From NCBI GenBank assembly GCA_003988855.1, contig QYAI01000101.1:1-64000 (forward strand): a DNA stretch of 64,000 nt. The letters run 5' to 3'. Shown here piece after piece: positions 21,574 through 33,685 of the stretch. The notes under the pieces were generated by a model. It made no database searches, had not been told where the DNA came from, and saw only the letters and a program-made list of their open reading frames with translations. Source of the stretch: Arachnopeziza araneosa. Taxonomy: Eukaryota > Ascomycota > Leotiomycetes > Helotiales > Arachnopezizaceae. The position numbers and the translations under genes are program-made. Position 1 is the first letter of the stretch. Each line of letters begins with the position of its first letter.

Positions 21574-24408
21574 ATGGCGGAACAAGAAGAAGACTTCAGC
21601 TCTCTTCCTTTATCGGACAGATTTGTACATAAAGTGGGTGGCAGGGTCCCTTACATATCACCTTGAGCCCACCTGATTGATATCTTTTAGGTATGGAAAG
21701 TTCGCAAAGCAGCGTACGAAGACGCAGCGAAACGATTCGAAGTTACACCTGACGAGTATGACCCTGCGTTCCGACCATTTTTACAAGATCCGAGCCTTTG
21801 GAAGGGAGCGGTAGCAGACTCGAACGTTGCAGCGCAACAAGAGGGTATTGCGGCATTATGTGCTTTCCTGAAATTTGGAGGGCGAGAAGGCTGCACAAGG
21901 TATGGACAGAATCATACAAACGGCATCGATGGTCCTAACATATTCTAGGACGAGAAGTCATGCAGTCCCATCGCTAGTAGAGAAAGGCCTCGCTTCGACA
22001 AGAGCAGCAACCAAAGCATCTGCGTTGGAAGCAATTATGTTATTCATCGAGTTAGATACCGGTGCCCCAGTTGTTGAGGATCTCCTACCAGGCCTCGCAA
22101 ATAAACAGCCAAAAGTCATAGCAGCCACTTTAGCAGCTCTAACCTCGATTTATCACGGTTATGGATGCAAAACAGTTGATCCTAAACCCGCACTCAAGGC
22201 ACTTCCAAAAGCCTTTGGTCACGCAGATAAAAATGTTAGGGCGGAGGCGACAAAACTGGTGGTGGAGTTTTACAGGTGGTTAAGAGAGGCAATGAAGCCA
22301 ATGTTTTGGGGAGATTTAAAACCAACTCAACAAACCGAGATGGAGGCTCAATTTGAAAAGATGAAGTCGGAGCCAGCTCCGAAACAAGAACGATTTCTAC
22401 GATCACAGCAGGCTGCCATGGCTCGCGCTCCACCTCCAGGCGCAGCCGAAGTCGAAGAGGAGGAAGAAGTTGAAGCGAATGTAGGAGAGGCTGACGCATT
22501 TGATCAGCTGGAACCACAAGACGTTTTATCAAAAGTGCCAGCAGATTTCCAAGAACAACTGGCCTCTTCAAAGTGGAAAGAGCGAAAGGATGCCCTGGAT
22601 GCAGTCTACGCTGTCCTGATTGTGCCCAGGCTCAAGGACGGAGATTATGGAGAGCTCGTTCGTGGATTCGCAAAGTGTATGAAAGATGCGAATATTATGG
22701 TGGTCACACAAGCAGCCCAGTGCATCGAAGTTCTGGCGAAGGGTTTGAGAAAGCCGTTCGGGAAGTATCGTTCTGTTGTTTCTGGTCCAATCATGGAAAG
22801 AATGAAGGAAAAGAAAGTATCAGTAGCCGATGCTCTTGCGGCAGCGCTCGATCAAGTTTTCCTAGTAACAAGTCTTACGGAGATGTTGGAAGAAACACTG
22901 GAAAATCTGAAACACAAAAATCCTCAGATAAAGGAAGGGGTAATGAAATTCCTCATCCGAAGTCTAAGAACTACTCGAGATCCTCCAACGAAACCTGAGG
23001 TTGCTTCAATAGTTGAAGCAGCAAAGAAATTAATCACCGAGTCCACCGAAATCTTGCGATCAGGTGGAGCAGAAATTCTGGGCACGCTTATGAAGATTAT
23101 GGGAGAGCGAGCAATGGGCCCACACCTCGAAGGTCTGGATGATATCAGAAAGACGAAGATCAAGGAATACTACGATGTTGCAGAAGTGAAGGCGAAAGAT
23201 AAACCAAAGCCACCTCCACCGGCCGCTGTTCCCCGTGGTCCTCCAGCTGCTGCCCCACGTAAGGTTATGGCTAAGAAGCCTGCGGCAACGAAGAAAGCCG
23301 CCCCTGCTCCAAGTCCATACGCCCAAGAGCCATTAGCACCACAACCCACTGCACGAAGCGCTCCTGGCTCAAAACTCGGCCCTCCAAAAGCGTCAGGTCT
23401 TGCTACTCCGGGTGGAATGAAAGCACCAATAAAGCGAACATTGCCTGGACCTGGTGGAGCTGCATCACCAAGACGGCCTCTTTCACAGCCTCCTCCACCT
23501 GAGGAAGAGGTTGCACCAGCACCCCGGATTGGTCTCGGTCGTGGTTTGGCTGGTCGTTCGCTGGCTGCTAAAGCACCTGCACTTAGTGCTGTGCCAGCCA
23601 CTCCAGTATCGCCCCCACCAAATTCTGGTCTTACTGCCCTTGAGCGAGCAGAATTAGAAGAATTGCGCCTGGATAAGGACCGTCTCCTCCGACAATCTGA
23701 TGACCTTCGCCAGGAACGATCTCGTTTAAATTCCGAGGTTCAAGAATTGAAAAATCAAAATGCCCAACTCATCGAAGACCATACGCGAGATGTCCTCTCC
23801 ATCAAGGCGAAAGAAACACAGTTAGTCCGTGCAAGGTCTGATTGCGAAGCTGCTGAAGCCATGTGTGGTCAACTAAGGAGGGAGATGGAGCGACTGAAGC
23901 GTGCTCTCACCAGCGCCGAACGAGTCAACAGTCCTCCAACTATCAGCCCTGGTCGAGACGGCACGAGTGATGATGGTATTTATCGTGATACCGGAATGTA
24001 CGGACAACAAGACAATACCCGAACCGGCTACAACCGAGCCCGTATGTCGTACACCTCAACCCTGAGTGAAGAGAAGGAGAATACTGGTGATGTGGCAGGT
24101 GGCCAATTCCGCAGCAAGCTGGGTGTCGATCTCACACATCCTGGCAATCGGAATGGGAGACACAGTCCTGCTACTGGGAGTGGTAGAAGCAGCCCTGCAC
24201 CTCCCCCATACCAAAGCTCGAGAAGAGATATGAATGGCGACAGCGGCAGTGTGAAGACTGAGGGTGTAGAGAGTTGGAAGCGAGCGGCAGAGGTGACGAG
24301 TGCGCTCAAAGCGAAGATTGAATTAATGAAGGTAAGAATGGGTCATTTGACTTGAACTGCTTATGCTAATTGGCTGAACAGGCTCGTCAGGGTATCTCTC
24401 GGCCTTGA
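21574..24408 (+). CDS. stu2: Stu2/Alp14 (XMAP215/Dis1) TOG microtubule polymerase
   Basis: Exons are 21574-21633, 21691-21899, 21949-24331 and 24382-24408, giving 892 aa. The family binds tubulin dimers through TOG domains and adds them to microtubule plus ends and at spindle poles and kinetochores. I start at the ATG of MAEQEEDFSSLPLSDRF, which fits fungal relatives; an upstream in-frame ATG at 21475 would add 33 residues of unlikely leader. TOG1 covers about residues 8-235 (VWKVRKAAYEDAAKRFE, then DPSLWKGAVADSNVAAQQEGIAAL). TOG2 covers about 280-525 (SSKWKERKDALDAVYAVL, FAKCMKDANIMVVTQAAQ). A Pro/Ala/Lys-rich basic linker, which binds the microtubule lattice, is followed by a coiled coil (about 650-748) for dimerisation. 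Two TOGs plus coiled coil is the yeast-type layout. The last exon encodes just nine codons including the stop. Confidence 0.93.
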
Positions 24409-25532
24409 TTGGTGATGATAGGCTGGTCTGAATTCTGGGTATTGTCGCATTCCTGGCGAAGGTGCATTTGCACGGTGTTTGTTTATTTCCGTTTTCTTCT
24501 TTACGAGACGCAATCTCACTGCTCGGCGAAATGGTGGGAGGGATGATGGCACGAATTAGAAGTGCCTTTAAGTATGATGTACGAATGTTTACGTCTCAAT
24601 ACTGTCTATTGGGCGTACGAAGAGTAGTTACAGTAATGCATGATCTTTAATTTCGCACTCGTCTCGTCTTTTTTTTTCTGAGCTTACTGGCAACTTTAAC
24701 CACCAAGTGGCTAGTCTTTGTGGTAGCACGAAGCAAATTAATATTGATTGAAGCTCAATAATGCGTAGGCTGTTGGGCATCTACTTTTACCATATTGTAG
24801 TGAGGGATTTCTATTTCCTAATTAAAGGTTGCAATAATATTCTGAGCCACACCAAAATGCCGTCCGAGATGATGTCTGAATTCTAACCAGCAGCACAGGA
24901 GGAGATGGCAGAGGTTTCTTAGTAGAATCATTATATTGAAGTTTTGCCTTTACAAAGACGGAAAGTCATCTTCCAGATTTGACGGTGGAGCGAATGTCTT
25001 TAATCAATTTACAATTTCTATCCACTGCTATTCTTTTTTGAAACAAATAAAAATACATTCGAAGAAGATCTAACGGATCCCAAAGTAGATGGGATGTGAT
25101 ATATCATGACACCGAGGAGGTCCCAACGGCATCCTGTGCCGGTAGAAAACCTGAACGAGGTGCGGTTGCTGGGTTGTTGAGGCCGTTTTTGATGTTCTGT
25201 TGAGGTACAACAACTCGATGGCGGAGAGGGATCCCGTCGCTGAGATCACTCATCATGACCCGATGATGGAGACCCCAAGTGAGCTGAGATCAACCCCTGC
25301 CATCTCCATCCTGCATCCTGCTTCATCTCCAGATTAAACTTTACGGATTCCGTGACCCTCCTCTGCATCTCCACGGACAGGAAGCGGCGGTCAGCAGATA
25401 CGCTCTCGTTTTGGGTGAACGGATCTCGGAACAAGGTTTTTCTTCCAAGATAGAACGATGATGATGCCCGTGGGGTGAGTGATCAAAAAAGATGGCAGAG
25501 GGACTTGGGTCTCCCGCCCAATGAACGGGTGC

Positions 25533-25577
25533 CCACCTCCACCTCCACCTGCACCTGCACCTCCACCTCCACCTCCT
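25533..25577. repeat. (CACCTS)n hexanucleotide repeat
   Basis: About seven units of CACCTC/CACCTG in tandem. Confidence 0.9.
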
Positions 25578-25756
25578 CTCTACGGAAAAATGTAGGGGGG
25601 TTGCAATGACGTGAAACGGCTATCCAGCAGGACCAGCGAGTGGTGAGGAGATTTGTCGGATAAGGTTTGCGTGGTCCTAGTAGAGTAGACAGGTGATGGT
25701 GCAGGCGGAGGCGGCTCCGGGATCCATCAACCCGGGGGAGTCGCGAGAAAGCCACA

Positions 25757-25788
25757 GCGTGGCGTGGCGTGGCGTGGCGTGGCGCGGC
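25757..25788. repeat. (GCGTG)n pentanucleotide repeat
   Basis: Six near-perfect units of GCGTG, ending GCGCG. Confidence 0.9.
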
Positions 25789-26275
25789 CTGAGGCTGAGG
25801 CGGTGCCACGGTCCGTGACCGTTGCCCTCAAGCGGTAGGTATTTGTTGTGCTGCTGCTCGACCGGTGTCTCGAGAGAGATCAGACGCGCAAAAGAAGACT
25901 CAAAGACAGGTGAAGCGCCAACATGCCTGAATAGGCACGACTCGGCCGGAGCCAGCGACGCCGGGATGGGGCACTACCGAGGAGAAACGGTCAGGCACGC
26001 TGGGGCGGATTTACCGCTCATGGCGACCTTGGTTTTTCTTCATCTGCTCTGATACCGCCAATTGCGCCTCGTGGCGTCACGCGCAACCAGACGCGGCAAG
26101 AGCGCCCTGGGCCACCACCCCTCTGCCTACCTCCTATGCCTAGCTCGCATCTTTTGTCCGTACCGTACCGCACCGCACCGCACCGTCAGCATGATGCCTG
26201 ATCGCTGCGCCGGAGCAAGCTCCTGCAAATCCTCGGTAGGGCTGGATCTCACCGCAGAACCAGAAGGCAAGGCAA

Positions 26276-26291
26276 GGCAGGAGCAGGAGCA

Positions 26292-26357
<66 letters not shown>

Positions 26358-26406
26358 ACAACAGCAACAGCAGCAGCAACAGCGGCAGCGGCAGCAGCAG
26401 CAGCAG
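26276..26406. repeat. (CAG/CAA)n trinucleotide array, about 130 bp
   Basis: The array starts as GAGCAG, becomes pure CAG, alternates CAA/CAG and ends in CAG with CGG interruptions. The plus-strand frame reads as polyglutamine inside a 120-codon open frame (26062-26424), but neither end of that frame looks like a protein, so I treat it as a repeat. Confidence 0.9.
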
Positions 26407-27002
26407 CGCTGGATGACACGGTGAGCAATTGACGATCCGGGGACCGGGGGAGCCGTCCGCATCGTCGTCTGCGCACGCATGAGGGCCCCCGTCTGGAAAA
26501 AGCATTCCAGGCGCTGGAATTTTCCATGGGGAGGCCTGGCGGGGCGCGCCCATTCGCTGGGAGGGAGGGTGGGATCTTGTGGCTTTTTCCAACAAAAGCA
26601 TGGATCGACAATGGTGCTGCTGAACGAGGAACTACCGCCGACGCCGCATCACGCCTTGGAACGCGACGACACAGCGCGGGCCCAGATAAGAAAGGGGACT
26701 ATGGATGTCGTCAGAGTCAGATATCACGGTGGAGACGCGAGTGACGATGGGAGAGGGGTCACTTCACAGGACGGCGTGCGGATGGACATGTTGGCAGAGA
26801 GCATGGTGCTATTGCAGGATTGAATTCCATGTCCCCTCACCCCTAGTCTCGAAGGCTTCTGGAAGTGTTTTGTTTGGTGCGGGCTGAAACAACCGCGCTG
26901 CATGTTTGTAGTCTTCGGGCACATGTTGAAGTCAAAGCTAGCAACCGGAAATAGAAATGTGATTCACACGGGACCTCTGCTAGGTTACAACCTTTCTCAG
27001 AT

Positions 27003-27063
27003 GGAGAGACAGAGAGGGAGAGAGAGAGAGAGGGAGAGGGAGAGGGAGAGAGGGAGAGAGAGA
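27003..27063. repeat. (GA)n/(GGGA)n purine tract
   Basis: About 60 bases of GA and GGGAGA units with all purines on one strand, able to form triplex DNA. Confidence 0.9.
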
Positions 27064-27936
27064 CATGCCGTGAGCTTGCGAGCTCTCTAGCCACGTCCCT
27101 CCTAGCGGCATCCCATGTTGGGGGAGAGGCCAACACCATGGACCTGCAATTCGCAATCCTCACGTATCTCGGCCGCCCCAAAAAGAAACGTGGATAACAG
27201 AATCCAGCATCCCGAGTCTCGGTAATTGACCTTGCTGTGTAACGTCACCCCCAATCATGGAAAGCCACTGGAGTCTTCCCCCCGCCAAGTTATTGGGTCC
27301 CGGAGCGAGCATCCCACCCCCGTGGAAACGTGGAAGGGCATGTCTTGCCGCCGTCCATCGCAGCGACGGCCGACCATTGCATCTTGAATCTGGCATCCTG
27401 CTTCGCCGTGGCGTCTGGAGTGGGCCTCAGCAGCACCCGATCCCCATCATTGCAAAGGCTTCGCAAACCTGGTTCTCGGGAATCCCGCCGCTGGAGCCCA
27501 TCTTGGCCCCGATCTGGTGCAGGCTCGGGCTTGCAGTCGGAAATGCACAAGGGCGCCGGTTGCCGTATGGGCCAGAGCCGTGTGCTAGCGCTCCTGCAAC
27601 TCTTGCTGCTGCTGCTGCTGCTGCCGCCGTCTAATGGGGGTGCGTTGGACGGCGGCCATCGCGCAGCCTGCGCCAACAGCCATGCGGTGCTGCACTGCCT
27701 GTGTGCTCGAGTCACGCTTTTTGCTTTGGGGCTGCTAAAGCGAGGTCGCCGATTGTGCCGCCCGCGTTTTGCGCCCTGGTCGATGCAATACTGTATTGCC
27801 ACACAGATCTGTGTGATAGGATGCGTAGCGCGCGAGATCTCTGGGATGGGAGAAACAGGACAGATGCAGATAATGGCACATTGGATTGTTGCGAGAGTAT
27901 GATACGTACAACTGGACCAGCCCACATCCCAAGCCA

Positions 27937-27967
27937 GCCAACCAACCAACCAACCAACCAACCAACC
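27937..27967. repeat. (AACC)n tetranucleotide repeat
   Basis: Seven to eight perfect AACC units. Confidence 0.9.
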
Positions 27968-28231
27968 TTTACCAGATCTCTCTCCCGCCTCAATGAAGAA
28001 CCCACTCGCTACTGTACTCCACCCTTCATGCATGCATTGATTGGAATGGGATGCTCTCTTGATTGGAAAATGGCCCCTAACACCCAGACTGGACTCCCAT
28101 TCCATAAGGAGCATGTCGTGACGCCGCCATCCCGAAAGCTTTGTGCACCCAACACCGAAAAGTGGCCGATTATCTCCCAGAAATTGATGGATTTCTCCGA
28201 TGCTCTAAATTGTTTGTGACGCCCTGCCTGA

Positions 28232-28591
28232 TTATGTCTGTATCCGAGAATTCGTGCTGTTCTTCTGTCGGGTGAGCCAGCTGGGGGCTGCCGCTGGGGC
28301 TCGACAATCGCCTAATACGAGGAGAGAGAGAGTTAGAAAGGGTGCCGTAGGGATTAGAGGAGAGGAATCGAGAGGACTAACCGCATCGCTCATCTAACCT
28401 ATGATCGGGTGCGTTAGCTCGCGTCATCGTGGGCAGCTACCAGGTGTACATGTAGAGACAACGCACCTGAATTCAATAGCTACCACTGACGGCGGACATC
28501 GTCTATGTGTTGTCTCGTAATTGGTACACCAGGCTCGAACCGTATAACGAACGTGGCCGCAGCGGAACTCGACTTGCGTGTAGTCGCACAT
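28232..28591 (-). CDS. Conserved fungal Cys/His micro-protein (73 aa), 3 exons
   Basis: Exons are 28591-28467, 28398-28382 and 28311-28232. The middle exon is only 17 nt, so simple ORF searches miss the gene. Introns have donors GTGCGT and GTTAGT and acceptors ATAG and TTAG, and all junctions keep the frame. The protein starts MCDYTQVEFRCGHVRYTVRAWC and continues THRRCPPSVVAIEFRLDERCGDCRAP. Paired ligands C11-G-H13, C22, H29, C32 and C47-x-x-C50 suggest a small zinc-binding fold. From memory, closely similar short proteins with the MCDYTQVEY...CGH...VRAWC pattern occur across ascomycetes without assigned function. There is no signal peptide or membrane segment. It is the only gene I find in a microsatellite-rich 9.7 kb stretch, so its expression may depend on unusually long flanks. 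Confidence 0.8.
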
Positions 28592-29137
28592 GTTGGGCGG
28601 TGCTGGAGAGCAGAAGGACGATGGTGAACGACAGATGAAGGTTGGGAGCTGGCGTGCTGGTGATGGAGACTCGAGCAGGAGGGCTAGGCGATTGTTTTGA
28701 TCCTCTGCCCGCGAGAAACGAAACCAAACCAAACCGAACGTCGGCGGTGATGGCGGCGCGCTGGGGCAGCAGTGAGAGGGAGGATGAAGGTCTGGATAAG
28801 AGAGCTCCGGGGCACAAGGGAGGCAATTGAAGTCTCTCGCACTGGGTCGAGGGAGAGAGAATAAGATTTTAGAGAGATGATGAAGCGGGGCCTAGAAGGA
28901 GAAGGGATTTGCATGCATATGTATGAGTGTAGGATGGCTGCAGGACGAGGGTTCGTGGGAGCAGAGGACGTGGGCAGATAGTACATATGTACATTACAAG
29001 CGCAAGCCATGTACCCCTCGATCTAGGGTTGCACCCGCTTACTTCGGTCATCGGGTAGGAGGTAAAGGAAGGGGGACCAGGTTATTTCTCCTGTAGGTAA
29101 GTCGTAGGAGAGGTAAGTAAATAATGGTGGTGCTGGT

Positions 29138-29190
29138 TGGGTACTGGGTGCTGGGTGCTGGGTGCTGGGTACTAGGTACTAGGTACTATG
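29138..29190. repeat. (GGGTRCT)n heptamer repeat
   Basis: About seven units alternating GGGTACT, GGGTGCT and AGGTACT. Confidence 0.85.
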
Positions 29191-29277
29191 GTGCTGTGCG
29201 TGCTATGATGGAAGAAACCCTGCCCTGCCCTGCCCTGTCCTGCCGACCACAATTCCCCTGGGGGGATTGAGCCGAAC

Positions 29278-29395
29278 CAGCACTAGCACCAGCACCAGCA
29301 CCAGCACCAGCACCAGCACCAGCACCAGCACCAGCACCAGCACTAGCAGCAGCACCATCACCACCACAACCCTCTCCCTCTCCCTCTCCCTCTAC
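29278..29395. repeat. (CACCAG)n followed by (CCCTCT)n
   Basis: About eleven units of CACCAG/CACTAG run to about 29356. A short ACC-rich bridge and four CCCTCT units follow, ending at ATGCCCATGCCCATG. Confidence 0.9.
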
Positions 29396-30832
29396 CATGC
29401 CCATGCCCATGTCTAGGTCTCACTGCGGGATTGTATTGCTGTGCTCTGCACCAGAAGCATCAAGGACAAGGACCAGGGCACCCACGACACTTGCTCTCTT
29501 CCTCTCCTCCTCTTCTCCTCCTCCTCCTCCTCACCACCACCACTGGCTATCCCCAAAGAAGGCTTGCCGTGTCGCACGTGGAAGCCAATATCAACCAGGT
29601 CGGGAGTATTCAAACAAATCGACGTCCACTCCCACCTCAGGGATCGTGCTCTCAAGATGATGGCGCACCCAACCAGGCTCCTCCAACGCCTCAGATATAC
29701 ATCGCTGCATTCTTATTATGATGGCCCCCCTCGAATGAGAGAGGAGGAGCGCCCCAGAACCAGCGGAAAATGCTGCCTTAGTCTTTTATTGCCAGATGCG
29801 GAATTCCTACTGGGTGCGCGCACACGGGACGAACCTATTGTAGAAGACTGGCTGGCACTACGACTCAGGAAAGACTAATTGGATGTCCAGTGTAATCAGA
29901 AAGACGCTTCTCGCACGAGGCCCGCCGGAGCCGTCAGCTCAGCTCAGTCCAGCGGCGGGCGGCGGAATACCTTCTTCAGTCATCGCGCTGAGCTACTCCT
30001 CCTGCGGCCTGGTGGTTCATCGGCGGCGTTAAAGCTAAGCAAAACCAACAGCAGTAGTAAAATCCCGACGCGCGCAAATCAATCTCCCGAGACAAGGCAA
30101 ATCAGCAGTGGGCAGCCCTTCCGGCACTCGAATGTCCCATGGTAAGACTCTGGCTACTTCATGGGTTCGCAGGACGAGAGGGGGAGAGAGAGAGCAAGAC
30201 GACACCAGCACCACCAGCACCACCACCACCACCTCCACCTCCACCTCCACCATATCACCAACCAGACTGGCGATACAAAGTCCAGGGTCTGTCTTGAACG
30301 GCCATGTGGAACCATATCCCAGATTGCGAATATGAAGCCGGCGTGAGACTTGGGTGCCTGGGATGCCGTGCTGGGCTGTCAGCATAAGGGTAGCAAATGG
30401 CTCGCTCCGTAATGTCGCAAGCGTCTGAATTGGAACGACGGAGCGTGCGACAAGTACCGGCTTCCGGAATGTTCTCTTGACCATGGTCGGTCCGCCGCCG
30501 CTCCCCGTGAAAAGCCCGAGGGTCGTTGCCGAGCAGCGAACATGATGGTCGTGGACTGTTATTATGGCTCGTGTTACAATAGTGTTCGGGATGCTGCTGA
30601 GTGACATTGGGACGCTGGCTGGCCGCATGAGCACCCACCACTGCACAATCAGACGACCCGGCATCACTCCATCTAGGGCTGCTTCGGAAGGTCGAGCAGC
30701 AGCGGGGTGGTGTTGACCTCATCAAGGCATTCCGTGCTCCCACCCGATGATTGGGCCACGCTCGAGCGAGATTAATTGAAGGGTACAGTGCGACCCGAAG
30801 GGGACATGGGACATGGGATTTGGCAAATGCAC

Positions 30833-30869
<37 letters not shown>
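30833..30869. repeat. (GAT)n trinucleotide repeat
   Basis: Twelve perfect GAT units. Confidence 0.92.
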
Positions 30870-30870
<1 letters not shown>

Positions 30871-31159
30871 CCATGTTGCCGACCGAGAGCAATCGGAGCA
30901 GCTTGACCGGTTTTTTTTTTGGCCTGGACGTCGTGGGTGCACCTGAACCAGGGCGTGCCGAACGCGTTTGGGCATCAGTATATCAATCTCCTGTTTGGGG
31001 GGGGAGAGAGGGAACCCGATTCCTGCCCGTCTGATTGGCACCGCCCACCCAGATTGCGGGTGGGCCATCTCGTCCAAACATCCAAACATTATTTGGTAAT
31101 TAATACACTTCTTGGGGTCCTACTGGTTGGTCCCTGCATCAGGATTATGGAGGCGGCGG

Positions 31160-31225
31160 AGGCTGGCTGGCTGGGCTGGCTGGGCTGGCTGGGCTGGCTG
31201 GGCTGGCTGGCTGTCTCTCTGTCTC

Positions 31226-31280
<55 letters not shown>

Positions 31281-31281
31281 G
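31160..31281. repeat. (GGCTGGGCT)n plus (GTCT)n compound satellite
   Basis: Five 9-mer units of CTGGGCTGG pass directly into about seventeen GTCT/CTGT tetramers with two TCTC interruptions. The whole tract is strongly strand-asymmetric. Confidence 0.92.
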
Positions 31282-32013
31282 AACAAGTGGGTTCGCGCAG
31301 CATCACGAATCCCCGCGGCATAAAGTCTATCTCGCGAAGTCTACAAGGTAGGTGGGAGGAGAGGAGAGCTACTGTGAATCTCTCTTCATGGTCTATGTAG
31401 CTGCCACGGTTGGCGCCATCTCCGTGCTCAAGCCTCTTCCCTTTTGTTTTCTTCAGCAAAAGCGCCACCCCCACCACGTCTGCCCACTCACACCCAGCGT
31501 GCACGTGGGAATCGCACTTACCGTCTTCTGGTGCGGCGGGCGAAGCGAGGGGCAGGGATGCCTTATGCCCGACCCTCCGAGCTGGGAACCGCGGCCACGG
31601 ATTTGGAAGCATTGTTCCATTTAGAGTCGCCAATTGTGGGCCGGCACAAGATGGTGGGCGCACGAGAAGACTTCGACGGCTGGCCGCCAGAAGGGTGTTG
31701 AGATGAGCCAGACGCCTCCTTCCACCCCTCCACGTTGGGTTGGAAGGTTCTTTGGAAGCTGAGCTGCGCTACCCTTCCGATTCGTTCGCTCCCCCCAGAA
31801 CGAGGTGTGCCATGTCAGTGGCTTGAAACCTCCTCAACATCTGGCAGATGGGCAAGGTCCGAGTTTCGCAGAGACGAGCACTACTCCGTACACGTCCTCT
31901 GGACACTTCTCCTGGCTGTGAGGTGACCTGACGCCACGCGTCTGTCGTGGTGGACCTGGATCGGGGCATCTAGAGGAAACAAGAGCACTACGGTATGAAA
32001 CGCGCTTGGTGAG

Positions 32014-32064
32014 TGGGAGAAGGCGAGGGAGAAGGCGAGGGAGAAGGCAAGGGAGAAGGCGAGG
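32014..32064. repeat. (GAGGGAGAAGGC)n 12-mer repeat
   Basis: Four units of the 12-mer GAGGGAGAAGGC with one G-to-A change. Confidence 0.9.
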
Positions 32065-33623
32065 CTGAATGCCGCGGCCTGACCAGCAACACTTGCTCCG
32101 GCGATGATCGAATCCGGCAACCTAGGGCGGTAGGTCTCGATGCTCGGCGTGCTGACCCTGCGGTGCCAGAGGCATTTCCACGTCCCACATGACTACGGTA
32201 CTAGCGGTGGGGGTTGATCTGACGAGGAGCCTCCTCCAGGTCCTTTGTGGGGAGCCATGATATACGTGACGCATTGGTACGTTGCTCGGCGGCGGGCGCC
32301 TCGAAAGCGGATGCCGCGCCGGCGACGACAGGAACCAGAGCGGAGGGGGCCCCACGATCAAACACGTTGCCGATCATTTGACGACAGTGCGCATCCCCCG
32401 GGTGTCCGTTCAATGCACCAAATCCTTCTGGAATGGGCAGCGCGGGTGATCCGGCGTGGGTTTTTAGCCGGCCACGGCGTGGTGTGGATGCGTGGCTCCC
32501 ATCTCGATCCTTTCTTGAAAAGAGGCGCGCCGTGGAGTGGTCTGGCCTCGCACGAGGAGAGCAGGACTTGGAGATGCCTCCATGGCCGAGGGGATTGCTC
32601 TTCCCTTGGTTTCTGCTCGTCAGGTGCACGGGAGCGTGGAGCGCGGAGGTGGGATATGACGCTGACCATCTCTCTCTCTCTCTCTCTCCCTCTCTCTCGT
32701 ATCCACCACAGTCTCTGAACCTTCCTCCTTGTCCTGGCAGCGGTGACAGCGCTGACAGCGCCGATTATGCTACCTGTGCGAGGCCTGCAACACCCAGGCC
32801 GAGAGTTCGATATCTAGTGGACGAGCAGGCCGGATCATGTACTTGTGGTCAGAGTCCTCATCACGGCTTGCTGCCGCGGTGGTCGACAACCCCAGACTGG
32901 AAATCGATGCGGCGGCGGCGGCGGCGGCGGCTGATGGTGTCCGACCTCCCCCTCTCCAAGGCATCAATGTCAGAGTTCGGGCATGCGAGACGAAGCAGGC
33001 ACCAACTGCCGAGCAAATGGCCGAGGGAAGTCGTCTTCCTGGGTGCGATCGAGATCCCGAGCCATCAGCTCTGTCGACGGCGCCGATGCGCTTCTTGCTC
33101 GACCCGGATGCGTTTCCAACATTGGAATGGTAGCTTCGGTAGGCGCTCTATTTGGGAAGGCAGAGGACTTTTGCTCGGTTGGCATGATCCCACGGCCCTC
33201 CCGTTCACCTCCTCACCCCGCCCACAGCGTGATGTCGCGACGGCATCGCGAACCACTCCGGTGGAGGGTTCGGATCTCGATGGCAAGGGGGAGTTGAGTC
33301 ATGACCCCGAAGAAAGCCTGGATCCGCGCGAACCGATCAGGACGCATTCCGAGTCGAGGTCGGGAGACTGCGGTGGGTGTCAGCAGCTCGGTCGTCTGCC
33401 CCAGGTTCACGACGACGACGACGACGACGTCCCCACATGCAGCCCACGATGCGACCAACGAAGAGGCTCAACCAAGGCCGATTCGCAAGCGCAGGCACGC
33501 AGCGGAGATGCAAGATGCAGCGCTGAGCAATGGCAGTGGCAATGGGCTGCCGTCTGCTTCTCCGCGCGCGGTGCCGCTGGAGAGAGAGAGAGAGAGCCCC
33601 AAAACAACCCAGCTGCCCCGAGG

Positions 33624-33685
33624 CGCACACACACGCACACACACGCACGCACACGCACACGCACACGCACACACACACACACACA
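33624..33685. repeat. (CA)n/(CGCACA)n repeat
   Basis: About 60 bases of alternating CA with regularly placed CG, able to adopt Z-DNA. Confidence 0.9.

Larger units (their letters stand above)
24409..28231. other. Gene-poor, GC-rich spacer with many microsatellites
   Basis: After about 600 bases of ordinary AT-rich 3' flank, composition becomes visibly GC-rich from roughly 25.1 kb. All six frames then contain chance open frames. Clear simple repeats are listed separately; smaller ones include a CTG run (27604-27627) and TACCG/CACCG repeats (about 26160-26188). I recognise no protein-coding exon here. Confidence 0.6.

Noticed and set aside
26062..26424. Polyglutamine frame
   Set aside because: The polyQ tract is just the CAG/CAA array. 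The flanks have no conserved character, and the complementary frames are open too.
27290..28114. 274-codon minus-strand frame
   Set aside because: It passes through CTG and AACC repeats and lies over no recognisable domain.
30035..30743. Two overlapping minus-strand frames of 160-210 codons
   Set aside because: They overlap each other in different phases, one has an atypical start, and the composition is that of low-complexity GC-rich DNA.
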